This document shows positions 1 through 7,925 of a DNA stretch of 21,683 nt, piece after piece. Under the pieces are notes generated by a model that was not told the origin of the DNA, made no database searches, and worked only from the letters and a program-made list of their open reading frames with translations. Position 1 is the first letter of the stretch, and the number at the start of each line of letters is the position of its first letter. Source of the DNA: Acanthamoeba lenticulata (lineage: Eukaryota > Discosea > Longamoebia > Acanthamoebidae). The stretch is from NCBI GenBank assembly GCA_002179805.1, contig NAVB01000837.1, positions 1 to 21,683 of the forward strand, in the 5' to 3' direction. A program made the position numbers and the translations under genes.

Positions 1-1608
1 CCGGTCTGCGTGCTGGTGGAGACGGCGTGGAAGAGGGCGTCGAGGTAGCTCATCTCGCTCGACAGGCCCAGCTGCGACAGATAGATCGCCAGCCCGCCTG
101 GCACCGCCCAACAACAAAGGTCAGCCCCACGCGCGTGTGCGCTCGTGTCGTGCGCGCGTGTCGTGTCGTGCGGCGCACCAAAGATGGAGAGCAAGCAGAT
201 GTAGAGAAAGTGGAGGCGGAAGTAGTTGAGGGGCGGCCACAGGAAGTTGAGGACGGCCTCGTAGAAGAAGATGTAGAGCGGCACCGCTTCTTGCTCCTCG
301 GTCGACCCCGCCTTTGGCCTGCACACACACACACACACGTCAGCCGCACGACACGACACGACACACGCGCACGACACGACACGAGCGGGGGGGGAGGAAC
401 GTACTTGAAGAGCGGGTTCTGGGCGCTGTGCCAAGTGGCGACCTTGCGCTTGGCGGGCTTCGATGATGGCTCTGACGCCGTCGACTTGTCCGACGACTTG
501 CGCCGGTTGCGGAGGCCCGCGCTCGAGGCCGCGCCGTCGGACGAGACCGACGGCGCCGAGCCGAGGCTTTGCTCGCTCGACGTCGGAGTCAGCAGCTGGC
601 GGTTGTGGAACTGCCCGTCATCGTCGTCCCCGTTTTCGTTATTGTCTTCGTTTTCGTTTTCGTTCTTGTGCTTCTTGTGCTTTCGCTTCTTCTTCTTTTT
701 CTCCTCGACCGCTTCGTTGTTGTCGTCGTCGTCGTCTTCGTCGTCCTCCACGCGGTGACCGCCTTTCTCTGCTCGCGTCTTGTCAGCCGCACGACACGAC
801 ACGAGCGCACAACACGGGCGCACGACACACGCGAGCGTTTAAGACGGAATTTAGACGGGCGTCACCTCGGTGGTATCGAGGCGGGCGGCGCTGATGATGA
901 TGGCGATGGTGGCGGTGATGATGGCGTCGGCGGGCGCTCCCTTCGGCCTCCGTTTCCGTCGACGCCCCAACATCAGATGCAAATGTGACCGCTAAGGAAA
1001 GAAGAAAAAAAAGTACAAATATTTAGAATTTGTGGGTATTATTTATTTATTCTTTTTTCTTTTGAAATAAATAAATTGAAAATGTAATAGATTGAATGAG
1101 TTGAAGATTAATTTGGGGAAGGAATCCACAAACCTTTGCGGCGGGTACGGGAGGGGCCACGCTCGTTCTCGACCGTGCGGAAGAAGGTGCGGACCACCCA
1201 CGGCTGGGAGGTCGCGCCTGTGGCGCTCTGATGCAGCGGTCGGTTGGTGATGTCGCCCTCCTTCTCGCCTACGCTGCTGGTCACGGCGCTCTGCGTCTTG
1301 CGGCTGCCCAGGCCGCTCCCCGTCCGCGCGCGGTGGATGCGGCCACCACGGCGCGAGCTGCCACCAGCGTCGGCGTCGTCCTGGGGGCGAGAAGGACGTC
1401 GTCTGTGCCCGTGGGCATCGAGGCGGTCCATTTCCAACGATGAAGAGGACTCGGGGCGTCTTTCCCCAGCCCAGCGTTCTTCGTCGTCTTCTCCTTCATC
1501 GATAGCAGCTTCGTCCCCCTTCGTACTTTCTCGTTCATTTTCGCTCTTTTGCTGCTTCTTCTCTTCCTCCTCCTGGCCTGCCTTCTCGTCCCGCTCCTTC
1601 TCCTCCAT
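1..1608 (-). CDS. Trk/HKT-type potassium (cation) transporter, N-terminal part, runs off the left edge
   Basis: Exons on the minus strand are 1608-1134, 991-866, 768-405, 318-179 and 97-1; all four introns keep one frame, giving 400 complete codons in the window. The first 280 or so residues are hydrophilic: an acidic/Lys-rich start (MEEKERDEK), a His/Arg-rich stretch, a DDEDDDDD run and a KKKKKRKHKKHK block. The last exons hold the recognisable part: a first membrane helix (NYFRLHFLYICLLSIFG then GLAIYLSQ) followed by SYLDALFHAVSTSTQTG, which matches the first pore helix and selectivity-filter region of Trk/TrkH/HKT transporters (compare YIDALFxATSAxTxTGL). The family moves K+ (or Na+) across the plasma membrane. 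The start is the first in-frame ATG; the open frame continues upstream but only with a TTG. Family membership rests on the M1-P1 region alone because the rest lies outside the window. Confidence 0.82.
98..178 (-). repeat. Intron with CGTGTCGTG/CACGACACG repeats (Trk gene, last intron in window)
   Basis: It is delimited by GTGCGCC and GTGCCAG. It holds ACGACACGACACG and related repeats, and GGCTGAC about 25 nt before the acceptor, which is a good branch-point candidate. Confidence 0.6.
319..404 (-). repeat. Intron with GTCGTGTCGTG repeats and (GT)n end (Trk gene)
   Basis: It begins GTACGTTCC with a C-tract, then several TCGTGTCGTG copies, CGGCTGAC, and a (GT)9-like run into GCAG. The tail TCGTGTCGTGCGGCTGAC is shared exactly with the intron at 769-865. 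Confidence 0.65.
769..865 (-). repeat. Intron with CGTGTCGTG repeats (Trk gene)
   Basis: It begins GTGACG and ends GAGCAG. It contains TCGTGTCGTGCGGCTGAC about 15-30 nt from the acceptor, identical over 18 bases to the next intron of the same gene. Confidence 0.65.
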
Positions 1609-1854
1609 CTGTGCCGTGCAGCTCCACAACAACAACCAAATCCACACACAAACAAATGTGGATGCGGGCAACGGAATTTCAACGATGCGGCGGCGACGGC
1701 ACTCTGGCAGCAGCTTCTAATTGGGCCGAAGTAGGCATTTAAGGCAATACTGCATCAAATATTTGAGCAAAAGAGAAAGCAGGAATCAAGAATGACCCAG
1801 AAGAAGAACAATTATACATTACTAAGGGGGAAGAAGGAGGAGGGAAGGCTGAGC

Positions 1855-3837
1855 TCATGGGAGAACAAAGCTTTCAGGTTGCATGGAGCCCACGATCACC
1901 TTGGCTTGGAAGTAGGCTTTGCGCGTTGCCGCGTAGTCTGGGTGGTGGATGCTCGTCACCTCCATCAGCTCCTTCAGTAGAATCACGTACTGGGGCAGGT
2001 GCTATTGAAGAAAAAAACGTTTGCGCATTCAACATGTTCTGACGTTCCTCCCAACGAGGAAAAACAAGACGTGTACGTACATTCAGTGGTGCGTTGAAGA
2101 GATTCTTGAGGGAACCATCTTCCAGCCGACGCTCCATGTCCTTGACGAAGAGGCCGAAGCAGAAGGAAAGCCGCGCAGACTCCTCAATCTTTTTCCATTG
2201 GTCTTCATGATCACTGCAGTAGTCCCAGTAGCACTGCAGGAATCCCATCTGGTAGTGGTTGGGGAGTGATATGTTAACATTTCTTTTCTTAACATTTTTA
2301 AATATTTTATATTAATTAATAATATAAAGAAGAGGAAAATGTGTAGCACCTTGTCAATGAGAAGGTCGCCGATGAGCGAGGAAGAGTTGTCCCACTGGCG
2401 CAGCTTGTCAGCGAGGGCCGACAAAAAGTCGGCGTGCTGCTTGAGGTAGGAGTCAAACTGGCCCAGCAGCTTTTCGAGGCTTGGCCGCAGCGCAGCTTCG
2501 TCGTGGATGCTCAACATGATACGCCCGAAGAACCACTACGCCACAAACAGAGAGGTCACGTTTTGTAAATTCAACTCCACTACGTTGCGCTTTCGAGATT
2601 AGCACACCTTCACCATGGCAATCGTGCTCAGGCGAGCCATGTAGGCCTTCTCCGTGTTGATGACCTGCTCAATGACATCGCTCCTCTTCCTCTTGGGCGC
2701 CTTGCTCACCTTCACCCAATATTGTTTGTTGTCAGCTCAATTCACTAGACTACATCACCATCTTCTCCATGATGATGATGTAGAGGGTTACTTCGTGGCG
2801 AAGAGGAAGGCAGCGCGTACTACAGAGTGGCTTGGCGTCAGAGAAGCCGCGTTGGTGACAAGGCGCGCGTTCTTGAGGAAGGTGTCCATCTGACGGCCCG
2901 AGGTGACCTTGCGCAGCCGCTCGCCCCGCGGCGGCATCCCACCGCTGGCGATGTCGTCGGCCTCCTCCTTCGAGTTGGCGCCCGCGCGGTTCATCTTTCG
3001 CGTGGCGCCGGCCCCCGGCGTGGCTGGGTCGCCCGCCCGGCGGCCCACCGGCGCCGACGCCGAGCTGCCGGCTGCGGCGACCGCCAGCCCGGCGTCGTCT
3101 TGGGTCATCACGTGCTGTCCGGAGATCCCTGAGCCCGAGCTGGGCCGAGGGTGGTTCTCGACGTCCTTGAAGAAGACGAGGTTGTTCAGGAACCGCTTCT
3201 TGCGCCGCTCGTCCTCCTCGACGTCGCTGCCCTCGCCGCCCGCGGCCTGGACCGCGCCCATGCCGCCGCTGCTCGAGTCGCTCGGCGGCGAGCCCGACAG
3301 CGGGGATGGGATTGGCACGGCCGAGGGCAGCGGCATGGGCAAGGACGAGGACGAGGCGCCGCGCGGGGACGAGGGAGAAGACGTCGCGTTGTGTCGCTCG
3401 GCGCGCGGCGAACGCGGACTCGTCGAGCCGTCGGCGCTCCGGCGGCCCTCGACCGTCGTGGCCAGCCGTGAAACCCACGAGCTGGCTTTGTTGAGTTTCC
3501 CATTGGCCAACTGGGTTGTGGCAGAAGTTGAAGAGGAAGGTACAGATGCTGAGGAAGAAGGAGGAGAAGTAGAAGAAGGTGTAGAGACAGATGATGAAGA
3601 AGAGGGGCATGAGGCAGGAGAGGGAGCATCGCTCTTGCGCTCGCTGGCGACCCGCCGGGAGAGCTTTCGGGCAGTCGTTTCCGCCCCAGCAGAGCCAGGG
3701 GAGGGCGCAGCTAGAGAGGATGTCAGAAGCGAAGTCGCCGTTGTCGAGGACGGCGAGCTTGGAGAGGTGTCCTTCGACCAGCCAAGCCGAGTTAGGCCTC
3801 TCTTCTTCAGCTTTGTGGTGATGGGCGCGTCGTCCAT
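1855..3837 (-). CDS. Rho guanine-nucleotide exchange factor, DH domain at the C-terminus, no PH domain
   Basis: Exons are 3837 to about 2821/2824, 2709-2608, 2535-2350, 2248-2081 and 2001-1855 (TGA); about 538 aa. The first 340 residues are Ser/Pro/Ala-rich and low in complexity. The remaining 200 residues read as a DH (Dbl homology) domain. CR1 begins at DVIEQVINTEKAYMARL, the middle has LSALADKLRQW and GFLQCYWDYC, and CR3 is LPQYVILLKELMEVT followed by HHPDY. DH domains catalyse GDP release from Rho/Rac GTPases. The protein stops about 25 residues after HPDY, so there is no room for the PH domain that usually follows DH. The last four exons join cleanly in phase 0. The first splice is the weak point: donor GTAGTA or GTACGC with acceptor TGAAG/GTGAGC keeps frame, but a GTAACC donor with a slightly later acceptor is also possible. 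The specific GTPase target cannot be told. Confidence 0.83.
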
Positions 3838-4438
3838 CCTTCTTGAACCTTGTTGTTATTTTTGTCTTTGGTCTCCTCTTTTCAGAATGGAGAATACAGG
3901 CCAAAGTTGTAATATTTTGATGATGTACGTGCTTACCAATCCAGAGATGGGAGGCCTCAAGAAAGTGGGGAGAGATAGTTTGTTCTCTTGTTCAAACAAA
4001 GGACGTGTTGGACAGTTTCTCGTTTTTGGTAAGTTCATTTTCTTTCGCGAAGATTCTTCAAATTTTTGAGATGACCAGCAGAAGAAACAGGAAGAGCTGG
4101 AGCACAGCACAACAACAAGCAGTGCTTGAGGGGATGGTACATGGCTTTGTTCGTATATACAATACTCATAGGAGTATACATTACATATCACCTTGTTGTT
4201 GTCGCGTTGCTTCGAACTCGAGCCAGGTTCCTTTTTTCGCCATCCATCTCAACATGTTCGTTTTCGTTCTCTCCATCCCTCGTTATTTGATCGTTCCCCC
4301 TCGCCTCGGGAATAGCACGAGCAGGAGACCGAACCTCTTGTAAAAAGACCTTCTTGGAGCGTGTAGATGAATGTGTGTGTGTAGATCGGCCCCCTGCCTC
4401 CGAGCTTTCCATTCTCGAATCGTTTGTCATCTTTCTCC
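3838..4438. other. Intergenic spacer: RhoGEF 5' flank and Rab32 3' flank
   Basis: Both neighbours are on the minus strand, so this 601-bp spacer should hold the RhoGEF promoter at its left and the Rab 3' UTR at its right. I see no coding exon, no clear TATA box and no canonical AATAAA for the Rab gene. A small perfect hairpin (ATACTC, loop ATAG, GAGTAT) lies at 4162-4177; it is short enough to occur by chance. Confidence 0.6.
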
Positions 4439-5311
4439 TTAGCAGCCGCAGTTCTGCTCAGGAGCAGCACCGCGCTCGCCGCCAACCTTGATGCCCTCGG
4501 GACCGGGGCCCTTGATGGCGTCGTTGCTGCCGTGGACGATGATGTTCTCCACAAGGAAATTGACGGCGTCGTCGATGTTGATGTTCTCCTTGGCCGAGGT
4601 GGCGAACCACGCGAGGAAACCCTTCTCCTTGCAATAGTCGTTCATCACGTCCTCGCTGAGAGGGGTCTTGACCAAGTCGCATTTGTTGGCGAGGAGCACG
4701 ACGGGAAGCGGGTCACCATTGGGCAGCCTGACTTTCTGCATTGTTGTTCCACATTTCGAACAAAATGAGAGACAGAACGAAGACTCAAAAGAGAGAAGGG
4801 GGCGACGTACGTTGTCAATGTCTTCCTTCCACCTCTGAACAGCCTCGAATGACGAGTTGCGGGTAAGATCGAACACCACGAAGGCGCCCACAGCCTCCTT
4901 GTAGTACACCCTGGTGAGGTTGCCATAGCGCTCCTGCCCAGCAATGTCCCTAAAATGGTGACCAGATTGTCAGGAGACGCGTCGTGTAACCGCAAAAAGG
5001 GGGGGTTGAGAGCACGAGGCGCACCAAAGTTGGAGGTGAATGGTGGCATTGCCGCGCTGGATGGTCTTCAAGGCAAAATCGACACCGATGGTCGTCTTGT
5101 ACGACTCGGAAAACTGGTTCTCGACACACCTCCGAATGATGGCAGTCTTACCCGTTCCAATGTCACCCACCTTTGCGTACAAACCAACCAGGTCAGCCAC
5201 AACAGCCCCCTCGTGCCAAGACCTTAATTGTGACAACCAGAGGGAACGTACCACCAAGATCTTGTAAAGGTACTCCGTAGCAGGGCCCTCCGCAGCCTTT
5301 CCGTGCGACAT
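4439..5311 (-). CDS. rab32: Rab32/38-family small GTPase
   Basis: Four exons (5311-5252, 5170-5025, 4949-4811, 4735-4439) give 213 aa. All splices fall at conserved positions and restore the fold. The P-loop is GDIGTGKT, and IGVDFALK follows the switch I region. Switch II is WDIAGQERYGNLTRVYY, where the Ile before AGQE and the NLTRVYY run are hallmarks of the Rab32/38 branch. Base-binding motifs are NKCD and TSAKENINID. The C-terminus NCGC offers a CXC double-geranylgeranylation signal for membrane anchoring. Family members act on lysosome-related organelles, phagosomes or mitochondria. The ATG at 5311 gives the usual short N-terminus (MSHGKAAEGPATEYLYKILV). No catalytic residue is missing. 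Assignment to Rab32 rather than another Rab is strong; the exact paralogue is not known. Confidence 0.95.
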
Positions 5312-5797
5312 GATGATGCTTTGTGGATTGAGGAAGATGGAAAGGAAGGATGGGATGGCGCGCTTGTGGCACACGAGTCAAAGCGCAGTAGTAGAGGAGA
5401 TGCAGCAGAGGAACGAAAAGGAAAAGCGCGGCACCCGCCGTAACGGGCTCCCCCCGCTACGGGCAGCCGCTTCTGTTCAGACCCGCGGCAGCCACATAGC
5501 ACCACGTGCGAAATTTCGGGAATAGCACGCCAAGTGGAATTGAACACTGACGTCAGCACGATTATCATTGGAATTCAAATATTTTCAGGCATGAATTTGC
5601 ATTTCTGCATTCTTTCGAGCGCACTTCAGGCTGAATCAATCGACCAACTAGAATCAAAGAGGCATTTTTTGTTGCTGGCTAAATGCCCGGGGCGAGGACA
5701 AGGACAGTCTTTTCGGTTTCCAAGCCCTTCCAGCATCGCCATCCAGGGACGCTCGGAAGTATCACAGATTCGTGCGTAGGACAGAGAGAAGCTCACG
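5312..5797. promoter_or_regulatory. Divergent promoter region between rab32 and rpl19
   Basis: This 486-bp spacer separates two divergent start codons, so both promoters must lie here or just inside. No TATA box is evident on the eL19 side. Visible candidate sites are a CACGTG E-box at 5503-5508 and a perfect TGACGTCA CRE/ATF palindrome at 5548-5555. A pair of similar decamers, CCGTAACGGG and CCGCTACGGG, sits near 5440-5465. Function is inferred from position only. Confidence 0.55.
5548..5555. promoter_or_regulatory. TGACGTCA palindrome (CRE/ATF-type bZIP site)
   Basis: This is an exact eight-base CRE palindrome in the spacer between rab32 and rpl19, about 240 bp from each start codon. The match is seen directly; binding by a bZIP factor is inference, and one 8-mer match in 21 kb has a fair probability of being chance. 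Confidence 0.35.
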
Positions 5798-6856
5798 ATG
5801 GTGTCCCTCAAGCTGCAGAAGCGCCTCGCGGCCAGCGTTATGAAGTGCGGTCAGAAGAAGATCTGGCTCGACCCGAATGAGGTCAGCGAGATCTCCATGG
5901 CGAACTCTCGTACGTCGTCGCCTCTCCGTACATCTTTTCTTCAATCAAGTTTACAATTCCTAACGACGCCTCTTTGATTTTGAATCCATGCAGGCCAGGC
6001 CGTGCGCAAGCTCGTTAAGGATGGTTACATCATCCGCAAGCCCCCCGTGATGCACTCGCGTGGTCGCGTCAGGAAGAACCTCCTGGCTAAGCGCAAGGGC
6101 AGGCACATGGGTGTCGGTAAGAGGAGGGGTACCCGCAATGCCCGTATGCCCGAGAAGATCATCTGGATCAGGCGCATGCGTGTGCTCAGGAGGCTGCTCC
6201 GCAAGTACCGTGAGGCCAAGAAGATCGACAAGCACCTTTACCACGAGCTCTACATGAAGGTCAAGGGTAACGTCTTCAAGAACAAGCGTGTCCTCATGGA
6301 GTACATCTGGAAGGCCAAGGCTCAGAAGATCAAGGACAAGGCCGAGCAGGAGCAGGGTGAGCTCAGGCGTCAGAAGAACCGCCAGATGCGCGAGCGTCGC
6401 CAGAAGCGCATCGAGGAGAGGAGGAAGGTCCTCGCCGGTGATGACAAGAAGCCCGTCGTCAAGAAGGAGGAGGCTAAGCCCGCCGCCAAGGCCGCCCCCG
6501 CCAAGAAGGCTGACGCCAAGGCCGCCGCCCCCGCCGCTGCCGCTGCCCCCAAGGTCGGCAAGAACCAGAAGAAGAAGGAGGCTGCCAAGGCCGCCGCTGC
6601 CACCACCCCCGCCAAGAAGGAGGAGGCCAAGCCTAAGGCCGCTGCCCCCAAGAAGGAGGAGGCCAAGCCCGCCGCCAAGGCTGCCGCCCCCGCCAAGAAG
6701 GAGGAGGCCAAGCCTGCCGCCAAGGCCGCCGCGCCTAAGAAGGAGGAGGCCAAGCCTAAGGCCGCCGCCCCCAAGGCCGCTGCTCCCAAGAAGGAGGCTG
6801 CCAAGCCCGCCGCCGCCAAGCCCGCTGCCAAGGGCGGCAAGAAGGGTGGCAAGTAA
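5798..6856 (+). CDS. rpl19: 60S ribosomal protein eL19 with an extended Lys/Ala-rich C-terminal tail
   Basis: Two exons (5798-5909 and 5994-6856) join in phase 1 through a GTACG...CAG intron, giving 324 aa. The first 190 or so residues are textbook eL19: [39 protein letters not shown], then the basic RNA-binding run [20 protein letters not shown]. It is a component of the large ribosomal subunit. The family is normally about 190-200 aa. Here about 125 extra residues follow, built from five KKEEAKP units alternating with Ala/Pro/Lys runs and ending KGGKKGGK, resembling a histone H1 tail. Codons end overwhelmingly in C or G, as expected of a highly expressed gene. The start is fixed by the conserved [10 protein letters not shown]-terminus. 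Confidence 0.97.
6463..6847 (+). repeat. Degenerate in-frame repeats in the eL19 tail
   Basis: The coding sequence cycles through AAGAAGGAGGAGGCCAAGCC-type units (peptide KKEEAKP, five exact peptide copies plus one KKEAAKP) separated by GCC/AAG-rich Ala-Lys spacers. Unit spacing varies, which suggests growth and shrinkage by slippage or unequal exchange. It is fully in frame with eL19. Confidence 0.8.
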
Positions 6857-7020
6857 ATGTTCCACTCCCCTCGCTCTCGAGATGCCCCTGTCCCGCACGT
6901 CTAAAACACAAACAAAATCTTCAAATCCATACTGCTGCACATTTTTTAGTTGGTTGGTAAACAATCTCAAGATTGTCTTCCGTTGTACAAACTGGCCGAT
7001 GTTTTGTTGAAATGCTGATT

Positions 7021-7026
7021 TTTATT
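7021..7026 (-). terminator. Polyadenylation signal AATAAA for the RAMP4-like gene
   Basis: Read on the minus strand, AATAAA lies about 120 nt beyond the stop codon of the RAMP4-like gene, in the 291-bp spacer where it converges with eL19. The motif is seen directly; its use is inferred. No equally clear signal is seen for eL19 on the plus strand. Confidence 0.45.
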
Positions 7027-7147
7027 GAGGCCGTTACACACCGAGTGCACTCTTGCTCGGACGGGGCCGATCGAGTAACAAGTCATTACAAAAAAAAGAC
7101 ATAAGGATGATGCCCTTTGTCGTCTTTCACTCCCACCCACGTCCTCT

Positions 7148-7542
7148 CTAGAACGCTGTCCGGATCATCTGAAGGACGGCTGCAGAAGTGAAGCGGAGAG
7201 CGAGAAAATCGTGAGCGAGCTGCTCAAGGCAAGCACTACTAGGCAGGGGCAAGGATAAAGGCAGGGGCGACGAACCGGAACCCACAACGACGAAGAGGAA
7301 GAAGCCCAGCACGATGGGGCCGACGGGGGGCGTGTTCTCCTTCTTGGGCACGTTGAGGCCAGTGCCCCTCTTGGTGATGTTCTCGTGGAACTTCTCGTTC
7401 TTCTGCCTGAGCGCACGGGTAGACTGCAACAACCACGCGATTAAGCATGAATGAATTACTGCCCAAGAGGCCAAGCAGTTTGAGAGATCTCTCTGCCGCT
7501 CCTGCCCTCTGGAGGGTTGCGGGAAGTTGAGCGACGCACCAT
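7148..7542 (-). CDS. RAMP4/SERP-like small ER membrane protein
   Basis: Three coding exons (7542-7540, 7423-7276, 7179-7148) give a 60-aa protein. It aligns along its length with RAMP4/SERP1 (66 aa). The basic N-terminus STRALRQKNEKFHENITKRG corresponds to the family's ANEKHSKNITQRG motif. A Pro-containing linker follows, then one tail-anchor helix VGPIVLGFFLFVVVGSA and a short RTAF end. RAMP4 associates with the Sec61 translocon and stabilises membrane proteins under ER stress. The first coding exon is just the ATG, followed directly by a GTGCGT donor; the next intron is 116 nt. Both splices are supported because they restore the NIT-RG motif at the right distance from Met and the VVVGSA...IR sequence. 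No other in-frame ATG precedes the conserved block. Confidence 0.9.
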
Positions 7543-7925
7543 GTTGAACTGATGTGTGTGGAGTGTTGTCGACTAGTGTTGTGCTGTCGTTGGGGGTCTG
7601 TTGTTTGCTCGCTTGCCCTCGTGCTCTCGTCTTGTTTCCCAGCGTGACGCAAGAGGTCCCCAACAGCAGGTCAACCACGGTCAACTCTTCTCTTGAAATT
7701 TCATCGCTTGCGCACTCCGCGACTCCTGCCGACTCCCCTTCTGGCCTTCTTGGCCAAGAAGTCTCTTCTGTCACCCCCAAAAAGCCTCAGGTCCTTCCTT
7801 TTTGATCCCCCTTGGCTTTCTCTTCTACAACTTGTAGAAAAGAAAAGAAAGCTGTTGCTTGCTAAGTTGTGGCCCAATGAGGAAACCAAACGCGTTTTTT
7901 GGGTTGGGTTGTGAAACAAAACGCC
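7543..7925. other. Intergenic spacer: RAMP4 5' flank and rad17 3' flank
   Basis: Both neighbours are on the minus strand. The 383-bp spacer holds the RAMP4 promoter and 5' UTR and the rad17 3' UTR. A near-palindrome TTCTACAA-C-TTGTAGAA lies at 7823-7839. No coding exon, canonical TATA box or AATAAA is apparent. Confidence 0.55.

Noticed and set aside
1609..1671. Hydrophobic N-terminal extension of the Trk gene (reads like a signal peptide)
   Set aside because: The extension has no ATG; it would start with TTG. The first real in-frame ATG is at 1608, after a GCACAG sequence that looks like leader or intron end.
1755..1766. Perfect 12-bp palindrome TCAAATATTTGA
   Set aside because: About five such palindromes are expected by chance in 21 kb, and it has no other context.
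3500..3650. Membrane-helix-like reading (FFIICLYTFFYFSSFFLS) on the minus strand
   Set aside because: It is a shifted frame of TCT/TTC-rich codons. The Ser-rich frame is open across the whole RhoGEF exon and joins the DH domain.
4306..5529. Fourteen-base direct repeat TCGGGAATAGCACG at 4306-4319 and 5516-5529
   Set aside because: Roughly one such pair is expected by chance in a window of this size, and the copies lie in unrelated positions.
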